A DNA stretch of 64,000 nt, from assembly GCF_011742165.1 (NCBI RefSeq), contig NZ_JAAQTO010000051.1, positions 26,424 through 90,423 on the forward strand. Direction: 5' to 3'. How positions within the stretch are numbered: the stretch's first letter is position 1; each line of letters starts with the position of its first letter. The stretch comes from Billgrantia bachuensis. GTDB lineage: Bacteria; Pseudomonadota; Gammaproteobacteria; Pseudomonadales; Halomonadaceae. Below the pieces are notes generated by a model that was given only the letters and a program-made list of their open reading frames with translations, did no database searches and was not told the DNA's origin. The position numbers and the translations under genes are program-made. Shown one piece after another: positions 28,565 to 39,214 of the stretch.

Positions 28565-28673
28565 GTGCCACATGCCGTCAGCGCCCACGGCGAGGAACGA
28601 GCCTGGCCGGCAGGGCTCGTTCGGTTTCTCGAGGGGGAGGCCTGCTAGCAGGCCGGCAGCAAGGCGGAAGGTC

Positions 28674-29081
28674 TCAACTGTACCGCATGCGCAGAATGGC
28701 GGTCAGCACATCGCGACGGGTCACGATGCCGCACAGGCGGCCCTGTTCTGTCACCGGGAAGACCTTGGGTTTCTGGCCAAGCATCTCCTGTGCCAGATCG
28801 GTGATGCTCTTGGTAGGCGAAACGGAGAGAACCTCGTTGCGCATCAGTTCCTTCACCAGCGGTGCCTCGTCGTTGAGGTAAGCGCTCTGGAGCAGCTTGC
28901 CGAGCACGTCCTGCTCGGAAATGAAGCCGATCAGCTGGTCGTGGTGATCGACGACCGGTACGCCGGGCAGACGATGCAAGGCCAGGCCTTCGGCCAGGGT
29001 GATGATCGACATGTTGCCTGTGACCCGGTAGCAATCCCGGGACATGATCTCGCGAACGATGGTAGGGGCCCTGTTGGGCAT
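28674..29081 (-). CDS. CBS-domain pair protein
   Basis: This 135-residue protein consists of two CBS repeats and nothing else. The first repeat is about residues 10-62 (MSIITLAEGLALHRLPGVPVVDHHDQLIGFISEQDVL in part) and the second about 78-132 (KSITDLAQEMLG, KVFPVTEQGRLCGIVTRRDVL). CBS pairs bind adenosyl nucleotides and act as energy sensors, usually regulating a partner. The partner is not evident here. A good ribosome site (AAGGAG) precedes the ATG. Confidence 0.9.
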   Translation of the reverse strand: MPNRAPTIVREIMSRDCYRVTGNMSIITLAEGLALHRLPGVPVVDHHDQLIGFISEQDVLGKLLQSAYLNDEAPLVKELMRNEVLSVSPTKSITDLAQEMLGQKPKVFPVTEQGRLCGIVTRRDVLTAILRMRYS

Positions 29082-29314
29082 GGCGCATCTCCTTGTTCCG
29101 AACGCTCTCGGCGGGACACTTTCAGCATAGCCGAGTCGACTCGGATATAAGGAATCCCTTCAACACCTGGCCAACGCTCGATTCCCTCTCGGCCGAGGGA
29201 CAGGGGTGGCAGCGGAACATGGCCGGGAGAGATTGGCTCCAAGGCAACGAGACCTGGTCTAGTCTGACAGCAGTCCCGGCGAACCTGGCGCCACGATAGA
29301 GCAGGAGGTGGTTT

Positions 29315-29842
29315 ATGGATGCGCGTGAATACCTGGCAAAAAAGGGGCTCGATGGCCGCCGGGACGAGGAGCGCCCCAACACGCTGGAGGAGAAAGCGTG
29401 GGAGCGCGCCCGTCAGGCAGGTGGGCACCAGCCTCGTGCCGGTACTCCCTATGACTGGGAGGACTGGGAGCGTTATCACGAGGAACTGGCCGAAGGTGCC
29501 GAAGCCATCGACCAGAAGGTCGATCATGAGGCACATCGTCAGGCGCAGGAGTTCGAGCGCACGGAGCGTGAGGCGAATGCGGCGGTGCAGGAATACGTGC
29601 CGCCGGCTGAACAAGGTCCGGCCCCTGGCGGCGCTCGAGAGGCAACGGCATCCCCGCCATGGCAGGAGTCTGCAACGTTGCGCTTCTCCTACAAGGCGCT
29701 TGCCGTGCTATTGCCTCCCCTCGCCGTTGGCTTGGCCCAGGGGGGAAGCAAACGCGTGCTCGTTAGCCTGCTCCTCACACTGCTGGGCTGGGTGCCGGGC
29801 TGTCTCTACGCCTGGTCATGGTTGAGGCGCAGGCTGGGTTGA
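29315..29842 (+). CDS. Pmp3/YqaE-domain membrane protein with charged N-terminal extension
   Basis: This 175-residue protein combines a long hydrophilic, Glu/Arg/Gln-rich helical N-terminus (about 1-115) with two C-terminal membrane helices. The C-terminal part (LLPPLAVGLAQGG, then LLLTLLGWVPGCLYAWSW) is the Pmp3/YqaE signature, normally a stand-alone protein of about 50 residues linked to membrane potential and salt stress. The extension is unusual. GCAGGAGG precedes the ATG. It stands alone, divergent from the CBS gene. Confidence 0.75.
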   Translation: MDAREYLAKKGLDGRRDEERPNTLEEKAWERARQAGGHQPRAGTPYDWEDWERYHEELAEGAEAIDQKVDHEAHRQAQEFERTEREANAAVQEYVPPAEQGPAPGGAREATASPPWQESATLRFSYKALAVLLPPLAVGLAQGGSKRVLVSLLLTLLGWVPGCLYAWSWLRRRLG

Positions 29843-30306
29843 GCCGAGACGCCTGCTTGGCTGCTGCCCAGCGGTCATCGAAGAGAGGTGAGGCGCCTCG
29901 GCGCGCATCGTAAGCACCTTCGGAACCGAACAGCCTTGTTGGAAACGAAAGCGAGAGTTCCGGATGAGCTTGCCGAAACTAGACTATGGTATAAGCGTTT
30001 TATCGAACATGAGCGTTGCCGCTCATCGACCTCTGAGCTAGTCTCGCTATCGTAAATCGAACATTTGAGGTTCGTTTTCGATCAGGATCGAACGTATGAC
30101 GCCGATGCGTTGTTCGTTTCTCTTCGCCGCCTCAATGTCGGCGACCCACAAGAATAACAGGGCGAGACCCATGCCTTACCCACTCCCCAGCGACCAGGAC
30201 ACGACCGGTACGCGCGATTCTTCTGGGTTGCGCGCCGGGCGGTCAAGTCGTAATGCCCATGCGCCGCCTCGCGCAAAGACTCGACAACGATGACAAAGAG
30301 TTCAGC
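29843..30306 (+). promoter_or_regulatory. glp operon upstream region with GlpR-like half-sites
   Basis: This 464-bp gap holds no gene that I can support. Between 30002 and 30094 there is a cluster of TCGAAC/GTTCG motifs: ATCGAACATG at 30002, ATCGAACATT at 30056, GGTTCGTTTTCGAT at 30069 and ATCGAACG at 30087. ATCGAACATT equals the half-site of the known enterobacterial GlpR operator (WATKYTCGWW read in reverse). Repression by a GlpR protein released by glycerol 3-phosphate is the likely control. No glpR gene is in the window. Confidence 0.5.
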
Positions 30307-31395
30307 ATGTCCTTGATACTTGAAAACATCGACCATGTGGTCAACGGAGCAACTCATATCGAGGGGGTCAACCTCGAGTTGGCACCCGGCTCCTTCAACG
30401 TTCTGCTGGGCCGAACCCTGGCCGGCAAGACGACACTGATGCGGATAATGGCCGGTCTCGAGATACCTACCCGGGGCCGTGTGCTGATGCATGGCGAGGA
30501 TGTGACGCGCAAATCGGTCCGCAAGCGCAACGTCTCGATGGTCTATCAGCAGTTCATCAATTACCCGGGCCTCACCGTCTACGACAATATAGCCTCTCCG
30601 CTCAAGCTGGCCCGGGTGCCGCGTGAGGAAATCCGTCAGCGGGTCCACGACACGGCCGCGATGCTGCACATCGAACAACTGCTCGACCGCTATCCGGCAG
30701 AGCTTTCGGGCGGCCAGCAGCAGCGTACCGCCATGGGCCGGGTACTGGTCAAGGATGCCGATCTGATCCTGTTCGACGAGCCGCTGGTCAACCTCGACTA
30801 CAAGCTGCGCGAAGAGTTTCGTGAGGAGCTGCGCGAGCTATTCAAGACGCGCAACTGCATCGCCGTGTACGCCACCACTGAGCCCAACGAGGCGCTGGCG
30901 CTGGGGGGGCACGCTGCCGTGCTGCATGAGGGGCGCCTGCTGCAATACGGTCCTACCGAGGATGTCTACCATCGCCCGAGTGATGTGCTCACCGCCGAGA
31001 TGTTCTCGGAACCGCCGATCAACGTGATGCCGGCGACAGTGTCGGGTTCGGAAGTGACTTTCGATCGAAACGTGCATTTCCCGCTCAACAGCGATCTGGC
31101 TGGCCTGTCTCCGGGGCAGTACCAGTTCGGCGTGCGTGCTTCGCACATCGGGCTCGAGCCTCAGGCGGAAGATGACCTGGAGTTGGATGTAACGGTCGAT
31201 ATTGCCGAGATCAGCGGGGCGGAGACCTTCCTGCACGTGCGCAACGATCTCTTCCAACTGGTACTGCACCTGAGCGGTATCCACGAGTTCGCCGTTGACC
31301 AGCCGCTCAAGGTCTACCTGCCGACCCACAAGATCTATGCCTTCGACCGGCATGGCGACGTCGTGCACATTCCGTCACGGCCAGGAGCGCACTGA
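30307..31395 (+). CDS. glpS: glycerol ABC transporter ATPase GlpS-like
   Basis: This 362-residue ATPase has an ABC domain (about 1-235) and a C-terminal TOBE-like domain. Walker A is LLGRTLAGKTTLM, an atypical form (GRTLAGKT) seen in the GlpS branch. The signature LSGGQQQRTAMGR and Walker B LILFDEPLVNLDYK are intact. With the next five genes it matches the glpSTPQUV glycerol importer described in rhizobia. The start at 30307 fits the family beginning (MSLILENIDHVV); an upstream in-frame start at 30253 is less likely. It overlaps the next gene by 1 bp. Confidence 0.88.
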   Translation: MSLILENIDHVVNGATHIEGVNLELAPGSFNVLLGRTLAGKTTLMRIMAGLEIPTRGRVLMHGEDVTRKSVRKRNVSMVYQQFINYPGLTVYDNIASPLKLARVPREEIRQRVHDTAAMLHIEQLLDRYPAELSGGQQQRTAMGRVLVKDADLILFDEPLVNLDYKLREEFREELRELFKTRNCIAVYATTEPNEALALGGHAAVLHEGRLLQYGPTEDVYHRPSDVLTAEMFSEPPINVMPATVSGSEVTFDRNVHFPLNSDLAGLSPGQYQFGVRASHIGLEPQAEDDLELDVTVDIAEISGAETFLHVRNDLFQLVLHLSGIHEFAVDQPLKVYLPTHKIYAFDRHGDVVHIPSRPGAH

Positions 31396-32495
31396 TGGCC
31401 CAGATTACTCTCAAGTCGCTGGCACACAGCTATTCGGCCAGCCCCGCCGGCCCCGCGGACTACGCCATCCGTGAAATGGAACACGTATGGAAGCAGGGGG
31501 GGGCTTATGCCTTGCTCGGACCGTCGGGCTGCGGCAAGTCGACATTGCTCAATATCATTTCCGGCCTGCTCACGCCCTCGGACGGACAGGTCCTGTTCGA
31601 CGACCAAGTAATGAACGAGTTGCCGCCCGAGGAGCGGAACATCGCCCAGGTGTTCCAGTTCCCGGTGGTCTACGACACCATGACGGTGTACGACAACCTG
31701 GCCTTTCCACTGCGCAACGTGGGCACTGCCGAAGCCAAGGTGCACGAGCGCGTAGCCGAAGTGGCCGACATCCTCGATCTCACCTCGCTGCTCCGCCGCA
31801 AGGCGCGCAATCTCACCGCTGACGAGAAGCAGAAGGTCTCCATGGGGCGCGGGCTGGTGCGCGACGACGTTTCGGCGATCCTCTTCGACGAGCCACTCAC
31901 GGTGATCGATCCCCAGCTCAAGTGGAAGCTCCGGCGCAAGCTCAAGGAGATCCACGAGCGCTTCAACATCACCATGATCTACGTGACTCACGACCAGCTC
32001 GAGGCCTCGACGTTCGCTGACAAGATCGCGGTGATGTATGAGGGGCAGGTGGTTCAGTTCGGCACCCCGCGCGAACTGTTCGAGGCACCGGCCCACACTT
32101 TCGTCGGCTATTTCATCGGCAGCCCGGGCATGAATTTCGTCGAGGTGGCACGCACCGACGCTGGGGGAGTGCGCGCCGGCACCATCGACCTGACCTTGCC
32201 GCCAGCGTTCGTGGCCGCCATTCGCCAGTCCCGCTCACGCAATCTCAAGCTGGGCATCCGGCCCGAGTTCGTCGAGGTATTGACAGAGCCGGCCGAGGCG
32301 GCCTATCCCATCGAAATCGACAACGTCCAGGATCTCGGTACCTACCGCATCGTGTCGTTCGGTTTTGCCGGGGTGACGTTCCGCGCGCGGCTGGGGGAGG
32401 ACCAGCCCTTGCCGGAGCGCCAAGCCTACGTCCGCTTTCCCGAGGCGTGGCTGCACCTGTACATCGATGAGTTCCGCGTGGAGGTAGGGCAATGA
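31395..32495 (+). CDS. glpT: glycerol ABC transporter ATPase GlpT-like
   Basis: This 366-residue ATPase has Walker A LLGPSGCGKSTLL, Q-loop VFQFPVVYDTMTVYDNL, Walker B ILFDEPLTVIDPQ, the switch histidine in YVTHDQLEAS and a C-terminal TOBE domain (about 250-360). Its signature loop is LTADEKQKVSMGR instead of LSGGQ. With the preceding ATPase it would form an asymmetric heterodimer. This GlpT is not the MFS glycerol-3-phosphate antiporter of the same name. Overlaps the permease by 4 bp. Confidence 0.88.
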   Translation: MAQITLKSLAHSYSASPAGPADYAIREMEHVWKQGGAYALLGPSGCGKSTLLNIISGLLTPSDGQVLFDDQVMNELPPEERNIAQVFQFPVVYDTMTVYDNLAFPLRNVGTAEAKVHERVAEVADILDLTSLLRRKARNLTADEKQKVSMGRGLVRDDVSAILFDEPLTVIDPQLKWKLRRKLKEIHERFNITMIYVTHDQLEASTFADKIAVMYEGQVVQFGTPRELFEAPAHTFVGYFIGSPGMNFVEVARTDAGGVRAGTIDLTLPPAFVAAIRQSRSRNLKLGIRPEFVEVLTEPAEAAYPIEIDNVQDLGTYRIVSFGFAGVTFRARLGEDQPLPERQAYVRFPEAWLHLYIDEFRVEVGQ

Positions 32496-33376
32496 ACAAG
32501 GTCCAGAACAATCGGGCATGGTTTCTGATCCTGCCCATGCTGCTGCTGGTGGCTTTCTCCGCCATCGTGCCGCTGATGACGGTGGTCAACTACTCGGTGC
32601 AGGACGTGTTCGATGCCAACACGCGCTTCTTCACCGGTACCGAGTGGTTCGAGGTAATGCTCAACGATCGAGCGCTACAGGCCGCATTGCTGCGCCAGTT
32701 CGCCTTCTCCTTCACCGTTCTGGCGATCGAGGTGCCGCTGGGCATCGGTATTGCCCTGTTGATGCCCAAGCGCGGCTGGCAGGCCTCTGCGGTATTGATC
32801 CTGATCACGCTGCCACTGCTGATTCCTTGGAACGTGGTGGGCAGTATCTGGCAGCTGTTCACACGTGGGGACATCGGCCTGATGGGGGTGGGCATCCGTG
32901 AACTGGGCTACGCCTACAACATTACCCGCAACCCCACCGATGCCTGGGCCACGATCATCCTCATGGATGTGTGGCACTGGACGCCGCTGATCGCCCTGCT
33001 GTGCTATAGCGGCCTGCGAGCGATTCCGGATGCCTATTACCAGGCGGCGCGCATCGACCGCGCCTCCAAGTGGGCGGTGTTCCGCTACATCCAGTTGCCC
33101 AAGCTGACCAACGTGCTGGTCATCGGCGTGCTGCTGCGTTTCATGCACTCATTCATGATCTATGCCGAGCCGTTCGTGCTCACCGGCGGCGGGCCGGGCA
33201 GTTCCACCACCTTTCTGAGCCAAACGCTGACCACCATGGCCATTGGACAGCGTGACCTGGGACCCTCGGCGGCCTTCTCGCTGATCTACTTCCTCATCAT
33301 CCTGCTGGTCTGCTGGGTGTTCTACACCGCGATCATGAACAGCCAGAAGGACAACACGACTCAGGGAGGAGCCTGA
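32492..33376 (+). CDS. glpP: glycerol ABC transporter permease GlpP-like
   Basis: This 294-residue permease has six membrane helices and the MalF-type coupling loop (YYQAARIDRASKWAVFRYIQLPKL, about residues 178-201 in part). It belongs to the carbohydrate-uptake (CUT1-like) group. It pairs with the next permease to form the channel. The name follows the rhizobial glpSTPQUV operon. Confidence 0.87.
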   Translation: MNKVQNNRAWFLILPMLLLVAFSAIVPLMTVVNYSVQDVFDANTRFFTGTEWFEVMLNDRALQAALLRQFAFSFTVLAIEVPLGIGIALLMPKRGWQASAVLILITLPLLIPWNVVGSIWQLFTRGDIGLMGVGIRELGYAYNITRNPTDAWATIILMDVWHWTPLIALLCYSGLRAIPDAYYQAARIDRASKWAVFRYIQLPKLTNVLVIGVLLRFMHSFMIYAEPFVLTGGGPGSSTTFLSQTLTTMAIGQRDLGPSAAFSLIYFLIILLVCWVFYTAIMNSQKDNTTQGGA

Positions 33377-33377
33377 C

Positions 33378-34271
33378 ATGACCAGCTCCGTACCGACCAC
33401 GCCCGATAGCGTACGTCGCCAGGCTGCCGAGGCGGCTGCCAAGCGCCGCAAGCGCACTCGCTCCGCCACCGTCCGCTGGCGTCGCCGTGCACTGCTGGGG
33501 CTCTACCTTGTCTTCGTGATATTGCCGATCTACTGGCTACTCAACCTGTCGTTCCAGAGCAACAGCGAGATCCTCGGTACCTTCTCGTTCTGGCCGCAGA
33601 GTTTCACCCTAGGCAACTACGTGGGCATCTTCACCGACGCCAACTGGTACATGGGGTACGTCAATTCGCTGGCCTATGTACTGATTAACATGCTGATCAG
33701 CATCTCGGTGGCGTTGCCGGCTGCCTATGCCTTCAGCCGCTTCAAGTTCATTGGCGACAAGCATCTGTTCTTCTGGTTGCTGACCAACCTGATGGCACCG
33801 CCGGCGGTGTTCCTGCTGCCCTATTTTCAGCTCTATTACTCGGTGGGGTTGTTCGATACCCACATCGCCGTGGCGCTGGCCCACTGCCTGTTCAACATTC
33901 CCTTGGCGGTGTGGATTCTCGAGGGGTTCATGAGCAGCGTGCCCAAGGAGGTCGACGAGACCGCCTATATCGACGGCTACAGCTTCCCGGCATTCTTCGT
34001 GAAGATCTTCCTGCCGATGATCCGCTCGGGGATCGGGGTGACGCTGTTCTTCCTGTTCATGTTCTCCTGGGTCGAGCTGCTGCTCTCCCGCACCCTGACC
34101 GCCACCAATGCCCAGCCCATCGCCTCGATCATGACACGCACCTCGACGGCGTCGGGTATCGACTGGGGCACTCTGGCCGCCGCCGGCGTGCTGACCATCA
34201 TTCCGGGCATCGTGGTGGTCTATTTCGTGCGCAATCACATCGCCAAGGGCTTCGCCCTGGGCCGGACCTGA
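33378..34271 (+). CDS. glpQ: glycerol ABC transporter permease GlpQ-like
   Basis: This 297-residue permease begins with a basic cytoplasmic tail (about 1-35), followed by six membrane helices and the MalG-type coupling loop (VPKEVDETAYIDGYSFPAFF). The spacing to the first permease is 1 bp. It is not the phosphodiesterase GlpQ; the name is used only in the rhizobial importer sense. Confidence 0.87.
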   Translation: MTSSVPTTPDSVRRQAAEAAAKRRKRTRSATVRWRRRALLGLYLVFVILPIYWLLNLSFQSNSEILGTFSFWPQSFTLGNYVGIFTDANWYMGYVNSLAYVLINMLISISVALPAAYAFSRFKFIGDKHLFFWLLTNLMAPPAVFLLPYFQLYYSVGLFDTHIAVALAHCLFNIPLAVWILEGFMSSVPKEVDETAYIDGYSFPAFFVKIFLPMIRSGIGVTLFFLFMFSWVELLLSRTLTATNAQPIASIMTRTSTASGIDWGTLAAAGVLTIIPGIVVVYFVRNHIAKGFALGRT

Positions 34272-34287
34272 ACAGGAGGAAACCACG

Positions 34288-34560
34288 ATGGAATGGATGG
34301 TCTGGACCCTGCCCACGGCAATCTTCTTCTCCGTCATCGCCGCCATTCTGCTCGGCATGACGGCCTGGGAACTGGTTTCCCCGACCGTGGAGCGGCGCGG
34401 CTTTCTGCCGATCGCCACGACCCGCGGAGATCGGCTCTTCATCGGACTGCTTTCGGCCGCCTACATCCACCTGTTGGCGGTCGGCTTCACCGAGCTCTCG
34501 ATTTGGTTTGCCCTGGGGATTTCCGTCCTCTGGTTGCTGGTGCTGATGCGCTGGGGCTGA
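34288..34560 (+). CDS. glpU: DUF2160 small membrane protein GlpU-like
   Basis: This 90-residue protein has three membrane helices (about 6-27, 48-65, 68-86) and the DUF2160 motif GDRLFIGLLSAAYIHLLA. Such proteins are encoded within glycerol ABC operons between the permeases and the binding protein. Its role in the transporter is not known. AGGAGG precedes the ATG. Confidence 0.88.
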   Translation: MEWMVWTLPTAIFFSVIAAILLGMTAWELVSPTVERRGFLPIATTRGDRLFIGLLSAAYIHLLAVGFTELSIWFALGISVLWLLVLMRWG

Positions 34561-34622
34561 ACCAAGGCAGTACGGACGATAACCATGTCAAGGATGACGA
34601 CCACACGCAGAACGAGGTCAAC

Positions 34623-36365
<1,743 letters not shown>

Positions 36366-36401
36366 AAAGCCGACGTCGGGCAAGGCGCCCGACTCGGCCC
36401 T

Positions 36402-36498
36402 GGCCCGGCGCACGTATGCCGGGCCTGCAGCGAATCACGTGTTTCCGGTAGCCCGTCCGGGTCATTCCAGGCCCCGTTCGGCGCTCGCCGAGCGGGGC
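36402..36498 (+). terminator. two hairpins between binding protein and glpD
   Basis: The first is GGCCCGGC (36402-36409) with GCCGGGCC (36418-36425). The second is GCCCCGTTCGGC (36471-36482) with GCCGAGCGGGGC (36487-36498), one mismatch, followed by TATTGTTT. They may end most importer transcripts, shield the 3' end, or reduce read-through to glpD. Confidence 0.5.
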
Positions 36499-36521
36499 TA
36501 TTGTTTGCAAAAGGTCCGCAC

Positions 36522-38195
36522 ATGGAACTGCGCAGCAGCAATATTGACAAGCTGGACGGTGAGGTCTTCGACGTTCTGATCGTTGGCGGCGGTATCAACG
36601 GCGCCTCAGCAGCGGCGGCACTCGCCGGCAAGGGAGTGCGGGTCGCCCTGATTGAACGCGGTGACTTCGCCGGCAGCACCAGCATGCACTCTTCCAACCT
36701 GGTGTGGGGCGGTATCAAATACATGGAGAGCCGCGACTTCGCGCTGGTGCGCAAGCTATGCATGAGCCGCAACCACTTGATCAGGAGTTATCCCGCCACG
36801 GTACAGGAGATCCGTTTCCTTACCACCATTACCCGGGGTTTTCGCTATCATCCGCGCTACCTGTGGGCCGGTGCCTGGCTCTATTGGCTGATAGGCAATG
36901 GCTTTACCCGCATACCGCGCTTCCTCTCGCCCCGAGCGATCCGTGACAGCGAAGCGATCGTCGATGTCCGCGACGCCGTCGGAGGCTTCGAGTATTCCGA
37001 TGCCTACCTTCACGACAACGATGCACGCTTCGTCTTCAACTTCGTCCGCGGCGCACTCAACTACGGCGGCGTGGCAGTGAACTACGTCGAGTCGCTGGGA
37101 GCCGAGCGCCAGGGCGGTCTTTGGACCACTCGGGCACGCGACGTAATCGGCAGCAGCGATATCGCAATTCGTTCGAAAGTGCTGATCAATGCCGCCGGCC
37201 CCTGGGTCGACGAGCACAACGGCTTGACCGGACAAGCCACCGAGCATCGCCATGTCTATTCCAAGGGCATTCACCTGATCGTGCCGCGGCTGACCGACAG
37301 CCAGCGGGTGCTGGCGTTCTTCGCCGACGACGGCCGGCTGTTCTTCGTCATTCCCATGGGGCCGAGGACATGTATCGGTACCACCGACACGCGCGTCGAA
37401 CAGCCCGAGGTGACGGCTACCGAGGCCGATATTCGCTTCGTGCTCGACAATATCAACAAGCGTCTCGAACTCGACAGGCCGCTGGGCAAGAAGGACATCA
37501 TCTCCATTCGCTGCGGTGTGCGCCCCCTGGCGGTCAAGGCCGGTGGCGGCGGTGAGCGCGACTTCCTGCAGCTATCGCGCAAGCATGCCATTGATCTCAA
37601 CCAGCGCGATGCCCATCTGAGCATCTTCGGTGGCAAGCTCACCGACTGCCTCAACGTGGGCGAGGAGATCGTCGCAGCGGTTGAGGGCATGGGGATCGAG
37701 ATACCGTACCCGCAGCATCGCTGGTACGGTGAACCGCCCGATCAGGTGCGCCGGGAATTCCTTCATCAGGCGAAGCTGATGCATCTCGATGACATGACCG
37801 CCGCCGATGCCTCCGAGCCGCTTTCGAGCCGATTATGGCGGCGCTATGGTACCCACGCGCTGGAGATGCTCGAGGAGATTCGCGAGGACCCGCGACAGGC
37901 CGAGGTGCTGATCGAGGGCACCGAGTACCTGCGCTGCGAGCTGCGCTACGCCAAGCGGCGCGAGATGGTTACGCGGCTGGAGGATTTCCTGCGCCGACGC
38001 TCGAAGATTGCCTTGGTGGTGCACGAGGAGGCGATGCGCCAGTCCCCGGGCCTGCGCGAGGCCTGCTCGATCCTGTTCGGCGACCAGGCCGATGTGCGGC
38101 TCGCAGAGTACTTCGCCACCACGCGCCGCGAGCGCGGCGAGAATACCGTCGATGCGCCCGGCGAAGCGCTAGGCTCCACAGCGCCACGGGCCTAG
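36522..38195 (+). CDS. glpD: glycerol-3-phosphate dehydrogenase GlpD
   Basis: This 557-residue FAD enzyme oxidises glycerol 3-phosphate to dihydroxyacetone phosphate and feeds electrons to quinone at the inner membrane. It has the FAD-binding GGGINGASAAAALAGKG near residues 18-34, the family block LVWGGIKYMESRDFALV, and IGTTDTRVE in the substrate region. The C-terminal helical domain (from about 420) is present. The ATG at 36522 has AAAGG upstream; the longer TTG start at 36501 overlaps the hairpin. It completes a glycerol route with the importer, although glycerol kinase is not in the window. Confidence 0.94.
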   Translation: MELRSSNIDKLDGEVFDVLIVGGGINGASAAAALAGKGVRVALIERGDFAGSTSMHSSNLVWGGIKYMESRDFALVRKLCMSRNHLIRSYPATVQEIRFLTTITRGFRYHPRYLWAGAWLYWLIGNGFTRIPRFLSPRAIRDSEAIVDVRDAVGGFEYSDAYLHDNDARFVFNFVRGALNYGGVAVNYVESLGAERQGGLWTTRARDVIGSSDIAIRSKVLINAAGPWVDEHNGLTGQATEHRHVYSKGIHLIVPRLTDSQRVLAFFADDGRLFFVIPMGPRTCIGTTDTRVEQPEVTATEADIRFVLDNINKRLELDRPLGKKDIISIRCGVRPLAVKAGGGGERDFLQLSRKHAIDLNQRDAHLSIFGGKLTDCLNVGEEIVAAVEGMGIEIPYPQHRWYGEPPDQVRREFLHQAKLMHLDDMTAADASEPLSSRLWRRYGTHALEMLEEIREDPRQAEVLIEGTEYLRCELRYAKRREMVTRLEDFLRRRSKIALVVHEEAMRQSPGLREACSILFGDQADVRLAEYFATTRRERGENTVDAPGEALGSTAPRA

Positions 38196-38218
38196 GTGAG
38201 CCGCACCGCATCGACGCG

Positions 38219-38246
38219 TTGAAGCAGTGCGGCATGCCGGTATAAT
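38219..38246 (+). promoter_or_regulatory. sigma-70-type promoter of EamA gene
   Basis: TTGAAG (38219-38224), a 16-nt spacer and a perfect TATAAT (38241-38246), 34 nt ahead of the GTG start. Confidence 0.6.
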
Positions 38247-38280
38247 GCTCCGTCAACTTTCATGATCAAAGAGGTTAACC

Positions 38281-39150
38281 GTGGGCTATCTCATCGGCGT
38301 CACTGCGCTTTGGGCCTTCTCGTTCTCGCTGATCGGCGTCTACCTGGCCGGCCAGGTAGACAGCTACTTTGCGGTCCTGATGCGCGTTTCGCTGGCCGCG
38401 CTGGTGTTCTTGCCGTTCCTGCGACCCTCGCTGCTGGTCGGACGCCAGCGGCTTGTCCTGATGGGGCTGGGGGCCGTGCAGCTGGGCATCATGTACATCT
38501 TTTTCTATCAGTCCTTCCTGCTACTGACGGTACCGGAAGTGCTGCTGTTCACCATCTTCACGCCGCTCTACGTGACGCTGCTCGACGACGCGCTGTTCGG
38601 TCGCTTCACGCCGTTTTACCTGCTCACCGCCGCCCTGGCGGTGCTGGGCGCGGCGGTGATTCGCTACGACGGGCTCGACAGCGGCTTCTGGCTCGGCTTC
38701 CTGGTGGTACAGGGGGCGAACTTCTGTTTTGCGCTGGGGCAAGTGGGCTATCGGCGTCTCTCCGTGGCGCTGCCGGCCGAACTGCCGCGCCACAGCGTCT
38801 TTGCCTGGTTCTATCTTGGTGCCTTGATCGTGGTGTTGCCGGCCTTCGGCCTGCTAGGCAATGCCGCCTCGCTGCCGAGTACCGGTGTGCAGTGGGGCGT
38901 GCTGGCCTGGCTGGGCCTGGTGGCATCTGGCCTTGGCTATTTCCTCTGGAACCTGGGCGCCACGCGGGTCGACGCCGGGGCGCTGGCGATCATGAATAAC
39001 GCTCTGATCCCCGCTGGACTCGCGGTCAACCTGGTGATCTGGAACCGCGATGCCGATCTGATGCGGCTGGCACTGGGTGGGGCGATCATCCTCGGCTCGC
39101 TGATACTCAACGAGTGGTGGCTGCGTCGCCGGGTGGCTGCCGCTGCCTGA
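38281..39150 (+). CDS. EamA/DMT-family permease
   Basis: This 289-residue protein has ten membrane helices in two EamA repeats (about 1-135 and 145-280). Metabolite or amino-acid export is typical of the family, but the substrate cannot be read from sequence. The start is a GTG at 38281 behind GAGG; this fits the family start (first helix immediately after). Confidence 0.85.
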   Translation: MGYLIGVTALWAFSFSLIGVYLAGQVDSYFAVLMRVSLAALVFLPFLRPSLLVGRQRLVLMGLGAVQLGIMYIFFYQSFLLLTVPEVLLFTIFTPLYVTLLDDALFGRFTPFYLLTAALAVLGAAVIRYDGLDSGFWLGFLVVQGANFCFALGQVGYRRLSVALPAELPRHSVFAWFYLGALIVVLPAFGLLGNAASLPSTGVQWGVLAWLGLVASGLGYFLWNLGATRVDAGALAIMNNALIPAGLAVNLVIWNRDADLMRLALGGAIILGSLILNEWWLRRRVAAAA

Positions 39151-39214
39151 GTCGCGTTTGCCCGCCCTGGACCCAGCCTCCATAATGAGCGCCGATGATC
39201 CGAGAGGCCAGGGC

